64,000 nucleotides of DNA from Rostratula benghalensis (GCA_013399305.1 VXAI01000452.1:334734-398733), one strand, 5' to 3'; counted from the first letter of the stretch, positions 24,793 through 39,379 are shown. The notes: generated by a model not told the origin, from the letters alone. A program made the numbers and translations.

Positions 24793-26402
24793 TTACCCAA
24801 CTGAATTCTTCTCAATGGTTACATGTTTTAATTACTTTACATGTATACATTATAGCAGGTAAAGAAATATGGGCTAAATCAAACCAAGTTCCATTAGTCA
24901 TTATTTGCTCGAATTTCATGTGCTACTCTGAAAAAATGTGTTACAAGAAATTTTTTTAGATTCTGCTAGCATTCTGCAGTATATACTATATAACAAGTGG
25001 TAAGGAATTTTGCTGGATGTGTTTAATATTAGGCAACATGTATGGCAATTTCTAGTCAATTTGAATTTACCTTTTACTTTCTCTGCCCTTGAGTAACTGT
25101 GTCCTAGGTAATATTCAGGAAAATATTCTGAACTTTCATAAAAGGTATTTCTTTTAGCAGACTTTCTCTCTTAAGAACAAGCAACAAGCAAAATTCATAG
25201 CCTAAAAGACTAAGTTAATTTGTTATTGAAACTGGTCTTTGACTCTAAGTTTCTTAAATAGGATTCCACTTAAATCCTTGACAAGTGAGCTGTCCCTGGG
25301 TGACTTGAGTTAAACTTATTCAGGAACACCAAAGCATGGTTTGGGATGTAGGTTGAGGCAAGGACCACTTTAATAGGGACTATAAATTCGGCCACCTTGT
25401 CTTGGAATAAAAGTGCTTAATTACATACACAGAGGTTATTCCATGGTAGTTAGCCTTTGGTATAGGAGAGAAGTCCTAGGTGGTTTTAATTTTCAAGTAA
25501 ACTCTGTACTCTTAATGGATTTTCAACATCCATAAATTCTCAAATGCAGATATGTATCACTGCTTGTAAGCATTGTTACTCCTGGGGCTTAGATGAAAGC
25601 CTGTCATTTGAAGTGCACAAAAAGAATAGCATAATTTTTTTTGAGTGAATTTTTCATCCAGAACAGTGACATGGGATGACTGCATGGGATGGTATGCAAA
25701 AACAACCAGAAAAAGCCCCACTGAATTTGTTGCAAGACTTGGGGGGGAAATTACAAGATCATAGCAGTGGAGACAAACTAAACCTCTTCAAGAGAAAGAA
25801 GAATTAATTGTTCCTTCACATTGCATTAGTCAGTCATGTCTGTGCATAAGACCAATTAATCTGAATTTATGTCTCATATTGCAAGGTGTCTGGTCAGGCG
25901 GCCAGGGAAGGATAGGGCTGGCTGCCTGCATAAATTAGAAAAATCATCTTGATTGTGGACTGCTTTAGTAGCCACAAATCAGCAGAGGTAGATATGACCT
26001 TTTTGTCTATCCACCATGACAAGTAAAAAGCTGACAGAGGAGCTGCTTTATCCTGGAGATTTTCTCTCCTTGGGGACCTCCTTTCAGAGAGGGGAGGTGA
26101 CCACTGCAACTTGTCCACATCCTTGTAAAAAGCACCTTTCAGCAAAATCTGCTGCCTTTTTCTTCTGTGTTCATCGTGAGAGTTGTAATTGTTTAATTCT
26201 TAAATACTTCTTGTGTTCGGGGTCTCAAGCAATATGAAAAACAGCTACTGTGTTGATCCATAATAGCCTTAAGGGGGTTTTGCAGCACATCTATGTATAT
26301 ATTTATTGTAAATTTTATTATAGAATTCCTTGAGAATGTCAGCTATTTGCCAAAAGAAAATATTCCCTGCATCTCTAGCAGTTAACAGAGCTTGTCAGCT
26401 GA

Positions 26403-26431
26403 ATAAAAAATAAAATAATAATAATAAAAAA
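26403..26431. repeat. (AAT)n-rich short repeat
   Basis: An AAT/AAAAT array of about 28 bp. Confidence 0.85.
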
Positions 26432-27167
26432 TTACAGCTCACCCTGTTTCATTCTCCCTTGCTCTGAGATATTTCCATCCTTGTTACCATCCAGCACTAG
26501 TAAAAGTGTATGAAAATTTGTACTCAAAAATTTTGTTCTGTTCTGTTTGTTCCTTAGTTTCATTGAAGTTGCAGCTCACAACAGCGATAACTGCAACAAT
26601 TGCGGCCCGTTTTAGTGGTTTTGTTTGACAGCCTTATAACTACATTTGACCACAAGATGGCAAAGTTTCTTCACGTTTCTGTGATGGAAACCTATTTTAG
26701 GAAAAGGAAGGGGAAAAGGATGTAATAAAAGTGAAAACAGGATCAAAAGAGGAAATACACCTAATGATTGTACCACTGGATTTCCAGTCTCGTGAGTGAG
26801 CAACGAAATACGATGGCTATATTATGTGGTGACATTACATGATGATATTTAATTTACAGCACGAAAAAATGTACAGTCATTGCTCTTAAAAGATGCTAAG
26901 ATTTTATTCAAATGTAATCAGCAATTAGCATAGAAATGCCAAGTCAATAATAACAGACTCTTTGGAGCTACACATATGTAATATTCATAAAATATATATA
27001 TTGTATTTCAGCAACCAGGGTTCCTTTGATTTGCACAGAAACAAGCAATCAATTGATTGCAAAATCTATAAGAGGAGGGAGGATTTGCTGCTCTGGGATT
27101 TTTCAAAAATATTCCAGCCTTTATTTTTACCTTAAGTTGTAGGGAGGTGGTGACAAGTTCTCCATCC

Positions 27168-27185
27168 TTTTTTTTTTTTTTTTTT
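27168..27185. repeat. T18 homopolymer
   Basis: An uninterrupted T run. Confidence 0.95.
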
Positions 27186-28276
27186 AAATTACATATCTAT
27201 GTTTTATGAATATTAAATATATAACATTTGAATCTAGCATGTTCTTGTCTGCAACGAAAATAATGAAGAATGTCATTATTAATTTAAACAACATTTTTAA
27301 AGGATTTTTATATACTTTCATGATAAGGTAATGAAGAAAACTTGAGTCATTTCCAAAAAATATTTTTCTACACAGAGATTTACAATTTCACTAGCAACTG
27401 ACACAAACTGTGTAGTTAGGAGTCATCCAGGGGTTTACCTTAAATTCCCTCTCGCTGAGTCATGGCTACAGGGACCTTTCCTTTGCAATTCACTCAGATT
27501 TAATTCTTCACTTTTTCAACTTATTTTCTCATGCTTTGTCTTTACTAGCCATTGATTAGCTACTTTTCTTTGCAAAAATCCATACCCATGGGAAGGTATA
27601 ATTAAATTCTTTCTTCTGAAAGACATTTTGAAATTTTGTGTGATTTCCTTTGGGAACAGAATTACTCTATGTCATTAAGACTCCACTGATGCAGCTGATG
27701 CAGTGAACTCTCTTCCTGTTTCCCATCACAATTGCTTTTCAAAGCACGTGCTAAAGAAAAAGCTTTTCTCTGTTTTAATGACTTTCATTTACAAAATATC
27801 CATTAATAGCCCAACCCTGTTCACCAGCCTAGCCTACGTGCAAACAGTTCTGCTGCCACTAGAGGCCATGCAGTTTTGCTCACTGCCTTCCCCTTCACAG
27901 ACTCAGATCCATGCTCAGCACTACATGCTCTAAACTCGGCATAAGAAGACATATTCGCTGATCTTGTTTATGCATTTAGAGAGATGGAAAAGATTGTCCT
28001 CCAGTATATAGTAGTATCACGTAGGACGAACATTAATCTAAAAATCTGTGGCACTGCAATAAAAAGTTTGAGTGTGATGGGAGCATAGCAGAAAAATTTA
28101 AAAAGACAAAAATGATAAATATATCTTGTATCAGGAAAATAAATTTTGCCCATTTTTTCTGCACAACTCTGGAAGCATGATCCAGGCATCTATTGCGTCC
28201 TGGTTTTGTTAGATTGCATGGCTAATGTAAATTACAAAGTGTTAAGTTATAAACTGGCTTTGGAACTGATGCTATC

Positions 28277-28301
28277 AAAAAAAAAAAAAAAAAAAAAAAA
28301 A
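28277..28301. repeat. A25 homopolymer
   Basis: This is the longest homopolymer in the window. It does not follow a retroposed gene that I can identify. Confidence 0.95.
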
Positions 28302-31300
28302 GAAAAAGCCAAAGGTTCAGATAAAATCTCTGTAAAAACAGAAATGAGGAATATTTGAACCATCTAGGCAGACTAAGATAAGTTTGCTTGATTTCTTCAG
28401 CATCTTAAAGGAAAATTTTTGTTTTCTCATCAAGGAGATATTTACCTTGAACTCCCTGATAAATAGCTGGATGCAAAGCTGGATGAACCTTATTCAAAAA
28501 CTCGCAGTTACATCAATGGGATATGCACCTGGAGCTCAGTACATAAGCTGGTGTTACTCTTCCAGACTTTTAATTTAGTAATGTGTTGGCCTGCTATTAG
28601 TAACCCTGTATCTTTGAGAAAGAAATCTTGCTCAAATGAGGCATTTTTTTCTGGTCTACTATGATTATTCTACAAATCACTTGCTGTAAGTTTGTTGAAT
28701 TCAAGCTGATGGGCTCTGATTTCAACCATTCATGGACAATTTCCATTGAAATCAACATGTGACATGGGAGGACAGAGAAACAAAAGTGAGTTTTAAAGAT
28801 GGAGTCCAAAATCTGGTCTTCAGCCCTAACTGATGTGTTTTCCTTTTTCCCACTATTTAATCTTGTGAACGTTTTTGAAATTTTTGCACTTCTGCCATAG
28901 TGCCTTTCATAAAAATGCCCAGAATGCCCCATTGAAAAGACATTCCAGGGGTGGTTCATGTTCATAAGCAGGTAACTGCAGATCAAGAACATACCTTACG
29001 GTCTCGAGATGCAGAACTGTTCTTTAAAGGCAGCTTTAAAGGACTTTATTTTGCAGTGAAAAGACCTGCACTTGTCACCAAGTCTCGTTGCCTTTTCCAT
29101 TTGTTTCCATTTCGCAAAAGAGTGCCAACTCATTATTGGGACCCCTACGGTGGGAAGGAGAGAATGGTTGGAGGTGATATGGGATGTGCAGTTGTGTTTA
29201 TTATTAATTCTTTTACCACCAGCAACAATGAACTGATAAAATTCGTTCCAACAGACTGTTTTAAGAATATTTGAAACTTTTGTAATTATGTAAGAAGATA
29301 TATCTTTGTAGAAAAGTAATAAGCTTAATGTGACCAGGTGAATTTTTGTTGCACAGACATTCCATTCATTTCTTCCCACCTGAATAAGCTTGCTGAATTT
29401 AACCCACCGTATGCATGTTTCTTACTTTTTTTAAAGCTGTAATAGTGTGACAGTGAATTTTAAACTCCTCTAACAGCGGACGGTAACACAGAGAAACAGG
29501 AGGCTGTGATGCCCACTCAAAGTTGGCTAGCAGTATATTTACATTATTTTTAGCAAATGCATTCCACTGTACTGAAGAAGTAATCAGAGTTGCAATTATC
29601 ACAAAGTAAAACCAATAAAGACTGTGTTTAGAGGGACCGTTGATTTAAAAGCAATTCATTCCTGTCCCATAAAATTTTCATGTAGTATACATCTTTATAT
29701 TATAGCATTACCAAGATATTTGCATACAAATTCATTGCAGTAATAGAATAATGTGCAAAATAAAAATGGAAAAATATACATGTTGTTGCATGTGTTATAT
29801 GTAATATAATATGGATAGTTAACTATATATGTCTTGTTTAAGCACATGAGAAAAATGAATGAGAAACTAGCCAAAATGATAAGGAACAGTAATGATTTCT
29901 TTAGTTAATACCTAATGGATGTTTAGGAAAATGATTAATGTTATTTTACCAAATAATTTACAGAAGAAAAATTTGAACTGAAAACAGAGAGCCTTCAGGT
30001 GAAGGTAGGAAAAGGGCATGAAAAGGGAACAGATGAAGCAGCAACTCTAAAGGGAGACCACAGACCTCCGACTTGATTCTGCTGATTTGTCTCACAGAAA
30101 AATTAACAAAAAAGCATGAAAACTGGGGAATTACCCTCTGTGCTTATAAATAAATGAATACATACTGACTTCAATGCCATATATCAACGGATATACACTA
30201 CACAATACTGTTTGAATACATGGCATGCAGGGTCTTTCTTTATGGTATAAACATTTTGTCTGCCACTACTTTTAGCAATGACTTTTAGCATTTTTTTCCT
30301 CCCTGTCACTGTTGATGTTCTTTGGAATTTCCCAACTTTCTTCTGACCTCCACAATAGAGATGGAGTTATTTCAAATGTGGTGTGTTGAAATAACTGCAA
30401 AATAAAAATATCTAAAAAATGTTTCCATTCCTTTCACTTTCTTCAGGCTACACTTTTTTCTCAGATATACTGATAGAAATCCAAAGAAATTAAAAGATAG
30501 GTTGTCAGGTTTTGACAGAGGGAGGAAAAGTAGGTGAATAGGGCCAATATAAAGAGAAGATTTTACTCCAGTAGGAGAGGTATGCTGAAGTGAGATATGT
30601 GAATATTGAACAACTGAAGGGAAAATAAAATTATGCACAAAGCTAGGAGTTGTTATTTTGGAAATCTAAGCAAAAATCTGAGAGGGAAAAAAACAGAAAA
30701 TAGTATAATTTTAGGGTAGGCATTTCGAGAGAGGCATTCCTTTTAAGGTCTTTGGAGAAGAAATAAATGTAGGTAAATATTCCTATGTAATGGTTGCTAA
30801 AAACTTCCCCATCTTTAAAAAGGATTGCTTTTTACTTTCTGAAAAATGAAAGATCCGTAAGTACCACATGTTAATTTTTTTTATGTAAGTCAAAGATATT
30901 AGCTTTAGATTTCTTTGAGTAGTTTAGAGAGCTTTTATCAATCTCTTCATTTTAAACAGCAATAAGACTATTATTATTAGCTTTCAAGTCTTACCAATTA
31001 TTTTTTGGATTACTGCACCTTTTATCTCTAATCCACTGACACTTCTGTATTTGTGATATCTGGGATAAAGATCTCAAAACACGAAGGGCACGTCAAAACA
31101 TTGTTTTCTTAAAACATTAGAAATACTTTTACACTGTTTCTCTGAAGACAAATTTATTGTTGAATGAACCGGAATTTCCACCTCTTTCCGGCTCCATAGC
31201 TGCCACTGGCATCTTTTCTCTTGAATGTTGGCACGCTTCTTATCTTCCCATCAAGGCAAGAATTTCTTCCTCTTTTCCCCGCTCCCTTAAGGAAGATGTC

Positions 31301-34300
31301 AGATTTCTCTGAAATGGTTACATATGTGTCTTGTGATCTTCTGATTCAACAGAGTAGTGGTCAATAGAGCAGCTATAAAAATGAGCAACCAGCACAATGC
31401 TGCTTAAATAACTATTCCCAAATTAAATCATTGAAAAGTAATGCCAAAGTAAACATAAAAAAACCCCAAATAGTTGTCTTCTATATGTTATTTCCTGACT
31501 AAGCTATTCATGAGCTCATACCTGCACCTAGGATTTCATTGATTAACGTCTGTTGATTCTTTTTAAGGTAATTTTGGTTGGCAGTCTAGCACAAAATACT
31601 TTAATGTCCTCTCATGCATAATTTGAAGACCTCCCAATGAAAAGTTAATTTTTACTGGGTTATTAGCTCATTTATGCAATTTTGGTTACATCAGGGCTTT
31701 TTTGAGAAATCTTGATGTCGAACTGTCGAATAGTACATTTCCACACTTTGTCTGATTACATGATTCTAAATCCTTTCTGGATTTTATTAGCTGGTATTGA
31801 ACACATTAGAAAAAATATTAAAATAAATGTACTTATTCTCTGAGCTTTGTAACATAGAGCCAGTAGCATCTCCCCTGGATTTTAGGAGAATGGTATTGCC
31901 CTGCCTTTCTCTGAGAGATTGCTGGTTACCTTCTGTCAGTGAGCAACTGTCTCACTGCAAAGCAGAAGCACGATCTTGTCTCTTTTATTGAGTTCAAGGC
32001 AATTGCTTCTTAGAAAGTGGAATTTCTTCAGAATGACTATGTACAAGAGCAAACGCAGAAACTCAAGATGTAAGTAAAATTGTAAAGTTTTTTTTTAATG
32101 TTCTTAAAGAGGAGATGAAAAAAATCTCACGTTTCATTGAAAACCATGATTTACTTTATCCTGCTCTGGTTAAATCATACCAGGAAAGCAGGAACAGTAT
32201 GCCCTTCCAATTATCCCACTGTATCTGTATGTTAAGTGCATGAAAGAGCTTTAAAATAATAATCAAAAAAAGCTCACTTGTTACTATGGAAAACCTCAGT
32301 AAGTGATTGCTTTATTATCAAAAAAGAAATAGAGATAAAATATAAGTTTAGTTCAGAACAGCATCTTTTATTTAGGGTTTAATGACTTGGTACACTGTAG
32401 CTTTTGACTTGACAGGGCTGACACCTTTCGCTTGGTGGAGTTTTTATATGGTTTGCTTTTGGGAGAGAGATGCCAGAACTTTAAGGGTGGTTATTCTATT
32501 TTCCTTTACCAGGCCTTTCAGAAGAATTAACTATTTTGCCTAAGCCACAGAAACAGAAACTGTGAGGGAAGTATGCATGTGTCCTTTGTATTTAAACACT
32601 CCAGCCCTGATTATTCACTGCCTCCTAAATGCATGAGGGTCAAGTGACGCACCTGTTTGACTTTTTAAAAAGCTATGAATCGGCCGGGAGAATTTCAGAA
32701 CCGATATTTTCTCCTTCAGAACATTACAGTAAAGAGACTGAGGCAAGTAAAGGTGAAGAGCTGTGTGAGGTCATGAGTGTTACTGTAAGGAAATCTAGCA
32801 AGAGACCAAGTTATAAATGGAGAACCTGTCTGAGGATGAGAAAAAAGACATTCTTCTAAGAACAATGTCATATACGGACTGTGTGCTTCAGGAAGAGATC
32901 AGGACGAGAGGAATATCAGTTCAAAAGAAGATACATTTGGACTTTATTTGGATGGGAGCATTGTTATTGTGCAGAGTTGAAGGGATAAATACAGCTATAT
33001 CACTGACCTCATTTTCTGGTGCTTAGAGCTTAAAATCTACAGGTCTCCTTCAGTTTTTCTGCCCAAAACCAGTGGATGTGCTGCATGTAGAAACTTTGCA
33101 GGACAGATTTCTGCTAAAATCTCTGCAACAAATATCAATCATCTGTTTCATATTGAATAAAATAAATTGTTATAAATTATGTTCCCACAGCAGCAGTGAA
33201 AGAACATTATTTCTGTACAGACAGGTTATAATGTATCTAGTTCATTGAAACATAATAATTACTCTTACTGTTATTATGTAAACCAGGAGCTCTTTCTATA
33301 GCCAGATGCATTGTTGTATTCTCTCCTGTTCAAGACTGGTTATGGTGTATGATAATAAAATTTGTGAATGGGTAGCTGAATTGTTGGGGTTTTTTTGTTG
33401 TAGGGATATAGTCATTCCTGCAAACAACACATGATGCTTTTAACAATGTTTTAATAAAGAGAACCTGCCGTCTTCTCCTTTCCCTTTCACCCCTGCTGAC
33501 CCCAAGGAATATTTGTGATTTGCCAAAAAAAAAAAAGAAAATTAATTAGAATCAAAATTGTAATTATGATGGTGACTGCCGAAATGCTTTTTTTAAAAAA
33601 ACCCAAATGTTTCTAAATGAAACTGTCACTCCATATTAAATACCAATACTAGATACATGGATGCTGCATTAATACCTCTTAAATAATCAGCAACTGCAAA
33701 AGTCTTAACACAAATGAAACAATTTGAGTTCTTGTGACAGTGCTTCTATTCACAGCACTCAAAGGCTTTTTGAAGGATAGACTTCATCTAAGAAATCGTT
33801 ATTCTGAAATACAGGGGATCTTGGTAGCAACTATGTCAAATGGTAGAAATGTACTGCATTTTCTGTCAATTTCAATGTATTTTCTGTTTCAAATTTGAAG
33901 GCCTTACAGTATATGTGCAAGTTGAAAAGAGTATTATTGGCAAAAAAAACTCTAAAACCTATAAAATTCTGGGAATCTTGAAGGGCCTCCATCCTTCCTC
34001 TGTCAAAATTTCTGAGCGCTACCGTAGCAGCGCCATCTATCTGCCTACTGAGTAAAAGGGCAAAAAAATCTGTTCTCTTAAGGGAAATCTGCCGTTGCAG
34101 ATTTTTGCATATCATATAAAGTGCCAATTGTAGGCAAGATGTGCAATCAGCACACAAGTGGAACTTAATGCTCATAAGGGTTCAACACTCAGCCGTCTTG
34201 TTTAGTATTCTGGAAATGGTCTTTCCATTTTATGAGATATCTGTATTGAAGGGTAGATTATGTTTTCTTTTTTCACTTTATCATTTAATAAAAAAAGAAA

Positions 34301-37300
34301 AGTTCATGGAGGAGTGATAGGGCAAGGGAGGTGCCTTTCTGCTTGCCCTCAAGGATGAACTAAACGCCAAAGAAACTCTCAGTGATTTAGTACTGGTTAC
34401 TTGCAAAATGGGATGTCTGTCCTGAGAATCTTATATTACGATAAAATTTCTGAATCACTAAATACTGATTTGATTAGTCTTCCCATTGGGTATAATTTTC
34501 TATCATCCATTTAACATATATGATTAGGATTAGGTCTTATAAAGATAGACTCATGCCAGTGTGGATGTAGCTCTTGCACTTTTTTCTTTACTCTGATATT
34601 TTTTAGAATTAACATGGTTTTTAAGCATGTTTGCCTACAAGTCCCTTTCACGAGAGCAGAAAATATGTCAGGCGTTTTAACTGCTGTCCTTATACGCTTT
34701 GTACTCACTGATCAGCTTTCTAGGAAGAACTTTCTTCAGTGTCATACTGCCCAGTAATGTATATTTTCATATATAAGTAACCTGTGATGTACCACACATA
34801 CTGCATTGCACTTGACATTGATCAGGTGGTGCAGATGCCACAAGTAGGGAACAAAGCTTTTTTAAAGTAAGTTCATTAATTATTAGCTAGAGCCATGTAT
34901 GGGTAGATAACATACAAGACCAGTACCTTCTGTAATAGTTTGACAGTGATCATGAACATGCAATGATTTGTAACTTTTTATAAAATCTGTGATATAAAGC
35001 TTTCTGAGCATGTTTGCAGAAATTATTTTAAATGTTACAGGTATTTTTTGTTAATCTTTAGTAAATATTTATTGTCACAATATGTTATAAACTTTTGTGT
35101 TCAAAATAAGCCTTCTTGGGGTCTTTTTGATCTCTGTCAAAAATAAACTATTTTCCTGCTATTCACGCACATTTTGCATATAGTTGACAAACATGCATGG
35201 ACAATAAATTTTTTCTAGTCTACAGAGATATGAATATTAACATATGTGCTTTTATAAAGTATCTCTTGTAAAAAATCATGCATATAACTGGATTACAATT
35301 TTTGCAGAGGTTTACATTTCCCTTATGTAACATTCCTTCTGCCAGGAATTGTAATCCGGGAACATGATGAACAGGTGCTATAGGTGCAGAATTTAAAATT
35401 AAAGGGAGGTGGCTGATATATCATTTGCCATTATAGCTTATTTCTGACTTATTTAATGGAGTTTAAAAAAATAAATATATTCTGTGCATAGTTAGGCTAC
35501 ATGTGATTGATACAAACTATCCATGGCTGTTTGCAGAATTTAGTATATGCATCAGAGACTAGAAAGTAGAAATTCCCAGTGACAGTTTACCAGCTAGTTT
35601 CTGAAGAAGGTCAGTTCCAGCAAGCAGGATTTTAACAGAACTTTGTGCCCTTTTACCTCTCCTTCAGTTGTTCTTTTTTTTTTATTGATTACTTTTATAT
35701 GAATCCAAAGTTTTGGTTGCGCAATGCTGAAATCAATTCATATTGACTGAAAGAGTGTTGAATCAAAGGTTTATTGCTTAGAAAAGAGTGATTGTTATTA
35801 TGTTGTCGTACACAGCACCTTTACAGAAAACAGCCATGTAATGTGACCCAGGAGCATTTATTTTGGGATTTAAATCAGATTTGAAAGGAATGTCTGACAA
35901 GTGAATGCTCAATTATACTGTATCTTCAGCTGTTGGGTTGGAGCATCCTTTTAAACTGTCATAAAATTGTCCAATTTACTTCCATTTCCTGTAGCAGATT
36001 GCTGAGAAAAATTAATACAATCAGCTGCCATTGTTAATCATAAGCTAAGACACAGCCGTTAAGCATTAATGTTTTGGAGTTTTTAGAGACTTAAATGTTG
36101 CGCTGACAAAGTGTATTTTAGTCTCCCATGTAATCTGATTTTACTACCTGTGACTTTCTAAAAGTCCAGCATCTCCTTTTTATATAAACAATCTTTGGGT
36201 TATTATTGTTCATATATGTTGAAATAAATACATATTAAGCCAGCATTCAAACTGATTTCTGCACTCATTTGTACAAAGGATTTAGGATAGGTAAGTACAT
36301 GATGGTCCTATCCAACTCCATACTCAGGTGTTTCTCGGTGGAGAGTGGAGTCTAGGAATGGGCAAAAGCAAGTACACTGCTAGAGCTCTCCCCAGCAGGG
36401 AGTTCAGATGTTGGCAGGAAAGTAACTGCATCTTGTTGTAAAACCACACCAGGATCCATTAATTTAGGCCATGTAATTATCTTGACATGATCAACAGCAG
36501 AAGCCAAGTTACACTTACATAGTTGGCAGAAAACTTGTCTCATTGCAAAAAAAAGAATTGTTGAAATAGTATATTAGGAGATGATGCTTTATGTTACATA
36601 ATCCTTCTTGGAAAATTATGTAGACAGGGCTTAAGAATGCCCAATAAAGAGACTGATGCTTTTTAAAAGGCATGGGTTGTTGCTGGGAATTAACTGAGAC
36701 TTCAAAGATCGGTCCTCCTGTTTGTTTTCTCTTCGGGTAATAAAGGTAAAAGAAACTTGGCAAGTTAGTTTGTTGTGTTCGTATGTTATCAGATGGACAT
36801 TGAAAAACACTAGAAAAGCATGTGTATATATTTTCTTTCTTTCAGTTCTGAAATTCACCAGCCAAAACCCTTTAAAACATATTTAGGAAAGGAAAAAGAA
36901 ATATCTTCTTTTGAAATAACCATATATTCAGCTGTGCTTTAAGCAAATGCAAATTAAACAGACAATTTAGAACCTCTTCTATAAGTGTTTTTTTTAAAGA
37001 AAGCTATAACCCATTTGGAATACACTCATAATGCTCAAAGCAAGTATTTGACACCTATTTCTTCAAAACTCTTCTCTATGATTAAATGCTGTTTCACTTT
37101 GTATGCATTAATTTCCTTTTCTTGTTATATGTCTCACAATAAGTAAATCAAGTTTCGGTGAAAAAGAGAGAATGATGGAGAAGAGAGGAAGCAGAGTTCA
37201 TTTCTATTCTATACTGAAAGCATTATAATATTGCGACCAGAAACTTGCATTTTGGAGAAGTAACAGGTCCGCTCTTGACTCTGTGAAAGCAAAGTTAAAT

Positions 37301-39379
37301 CCAGTCTTGGAAAAGGAAACAGCACCCCTGTTTTTCATTGGAAGGAGTTTACGCGCTTGCAGCTATATCAAATGTCCTCACTAAAAGGTTTTGGGGATAG
37401 CCTGAGGTGTCCTCTTTTTTTCTCTGCACATAGCAAAAAAAAAAAAACGTTCATGAGCTTGCTTAATGAGAGATTATAAATCTACATTATTTCTGCTGTA
37501 TTCCTCTTCAGCTTGCAGTTCTACCGACAAGAACCAGGGATTCTCTATCTGAAATACAGTTCAAACAGCTGGAAACCCAGCACAATGCACAAAGGCTAGA
37601 AATATTAAATATAGTTATATGTGTCCTGTGTCTTTCATCAATTTTAATTTCCCCAGTGTAATGATTTTAAAGCTACTTCAGTGATTCAGGTGATATTTAT
37701 AAGGCCTACACATGTTTTACTCTGAAGGGATTCATTAATTATGGAGCATAACTTCATCAGTTTTTTCCTGATGTCAATCAACCTGCTATTTATCACGTCC
37801 ATCATTTTATCGCATGTTAGGCTTCTTAAATATTGTGTGTCTAATTAATGCTGCCTGATTTGATCAGCAAGCAAGTTACTCCTTCTGGCACCTTTCATTA
37901 TCAGTGTAATGATATTGTTCAGATGTGGTACATAACAAGCATTCTTTTTATTCTTGAAGCAAAAATTATTGACTTATCTTGTGATGTATAGCTACTGGCA
38001 AGTTCCTTAAATAAAAGATGAGACTGCAGTCCCATGACAAAAGGTGAATGAAGAATAGATCCAGGACATACCTGTTTCATTTCCACAGCTGTATCAATCT
38101 CATTTGCCAGAAAGCTGGCTAATTATTTTGATCATTGAATCAGTCTAGTCATGAAAGTAGAGAGTATTAAACATGAATATTGATAAAATTGGATGTGACT
38201 CTACGAAGGAGTAAAAAGCTTGATGCACATTTTAATCAAAACTGAATGCATATGGTCTTTACTAGATATTGCTTCTGCTCATGCACAGAAGAAATAATTT
38301 TCTGCAAAAAATTTGAACTCCTTTAAGAAACATAATTTTGGTGTTTACTATGATCCTCATATGTGTACTGGATCCCCTAAACCCCCTGGATTTAGGAACA
38401 CAAGTCTCTGACAGATTGCAAAACTGTTAGGCCCCGGATACGTGCAGTGAAATCCTGGTCTCACCAAATATTGCATGCTAAACCTGTCAACATTAGCTGA
38501 AAAAGCAAAAGGGTAATCTGGATGGTAAAAAACCCACACAGACACATCCTAATCCTTCTGTGCTTGTAAATATGGTCGTAGGTAATAATCTTTTAAAATT
38601 GTTAACTATGAAATGGCTGCAGCTTAATTGGGGGTGTACGCTGCAATCTCTACATAGGGTCTACTGCTAAACAAACTTGGTATTTCAACACACTGGCACC
38701 TCAGAGGTTAGACGTAAGTGAAGATTGAGAATAATCATAATGTATTACTGAAAGCTTTGGTTATAGTCTTCCAAAAATTTCTATGAAATTGTACATTACA
38801 TTAATACAAAGAGGAAGAGGGAAAGACCAGTCACATCAGGAGAGGCACTGGGCTGGATCCACTCCCCATATAACATCCAGCACAACTAGGAAAAAGCAGC
38901 AGGTGATCAGAAAAACTGTCCTAGGATTTTCAGTGGAATTTCAGTGTAGCGGGAGAATATTTGATCAGAAAGTGCATCTGAGTATATCCACTTGAAGATC
39001 TAAAAGAGGATTTTGTCTCCTACACTGGGTGTCTTTATCTTAGGTAGCTATGTCCAAAGAGGAAAAAATGCATTACCCTGGAAGCACACGTCCCATGATA
39101 AACACTTTGTACAGGGATTCTGCTGCTAACTTATGACAGCACATATCTGCTACAAAGGGGATATCTTCCAAAGCCTCAGCTAGCAATCAACTTAGTTCTC
39201 CTACAGAGGGATTAATATATTCGTAGGATTTTGTACCGGCCACTGTAACTAGAAATGGCACATACTGGATAATCAATCAGCATAAATATATGAAGGTGTA
39301 CATATATATTTATATGCATAGCTTCATTCATTTTAAATTTGTATACCAGAAAAAAATAACATTTCTGATCTTATTTTAT

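Larger units (their letters stand above)
24793..39379. other. Non-coding stretch, no gene recognised
   Basis: AT-rich intronic sequence with no mobile element that I recognise. Candidate regulatory islands are noted near 36.0 and 37.7 kb, and a CpG-bearing block that is open on the minus strand lies at 31154-31345. The open frames at 28597-28992 and 28996-29379 (minus) have no homology I recognise. Confidence 0.5.

Noticed and set aside
28597..29379. Two adjacent minus-strand open frames of 131 and 127 codons, overlapping a + strand frame
   Set aside because: No family is recognised. The GTAAGG donor-like site near 29008 does not join any phase-compatible neighbour.
36515..36545. Perfect GTAAGT donor on the minus strand preceded by a polypyrimidine run and an ATG (near 36543)
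   Set aside because: It ends in phase 1, incompatible with the phase-0 start of the exon at 14806-14932. The preceding AG is a poor GAG acceptor.
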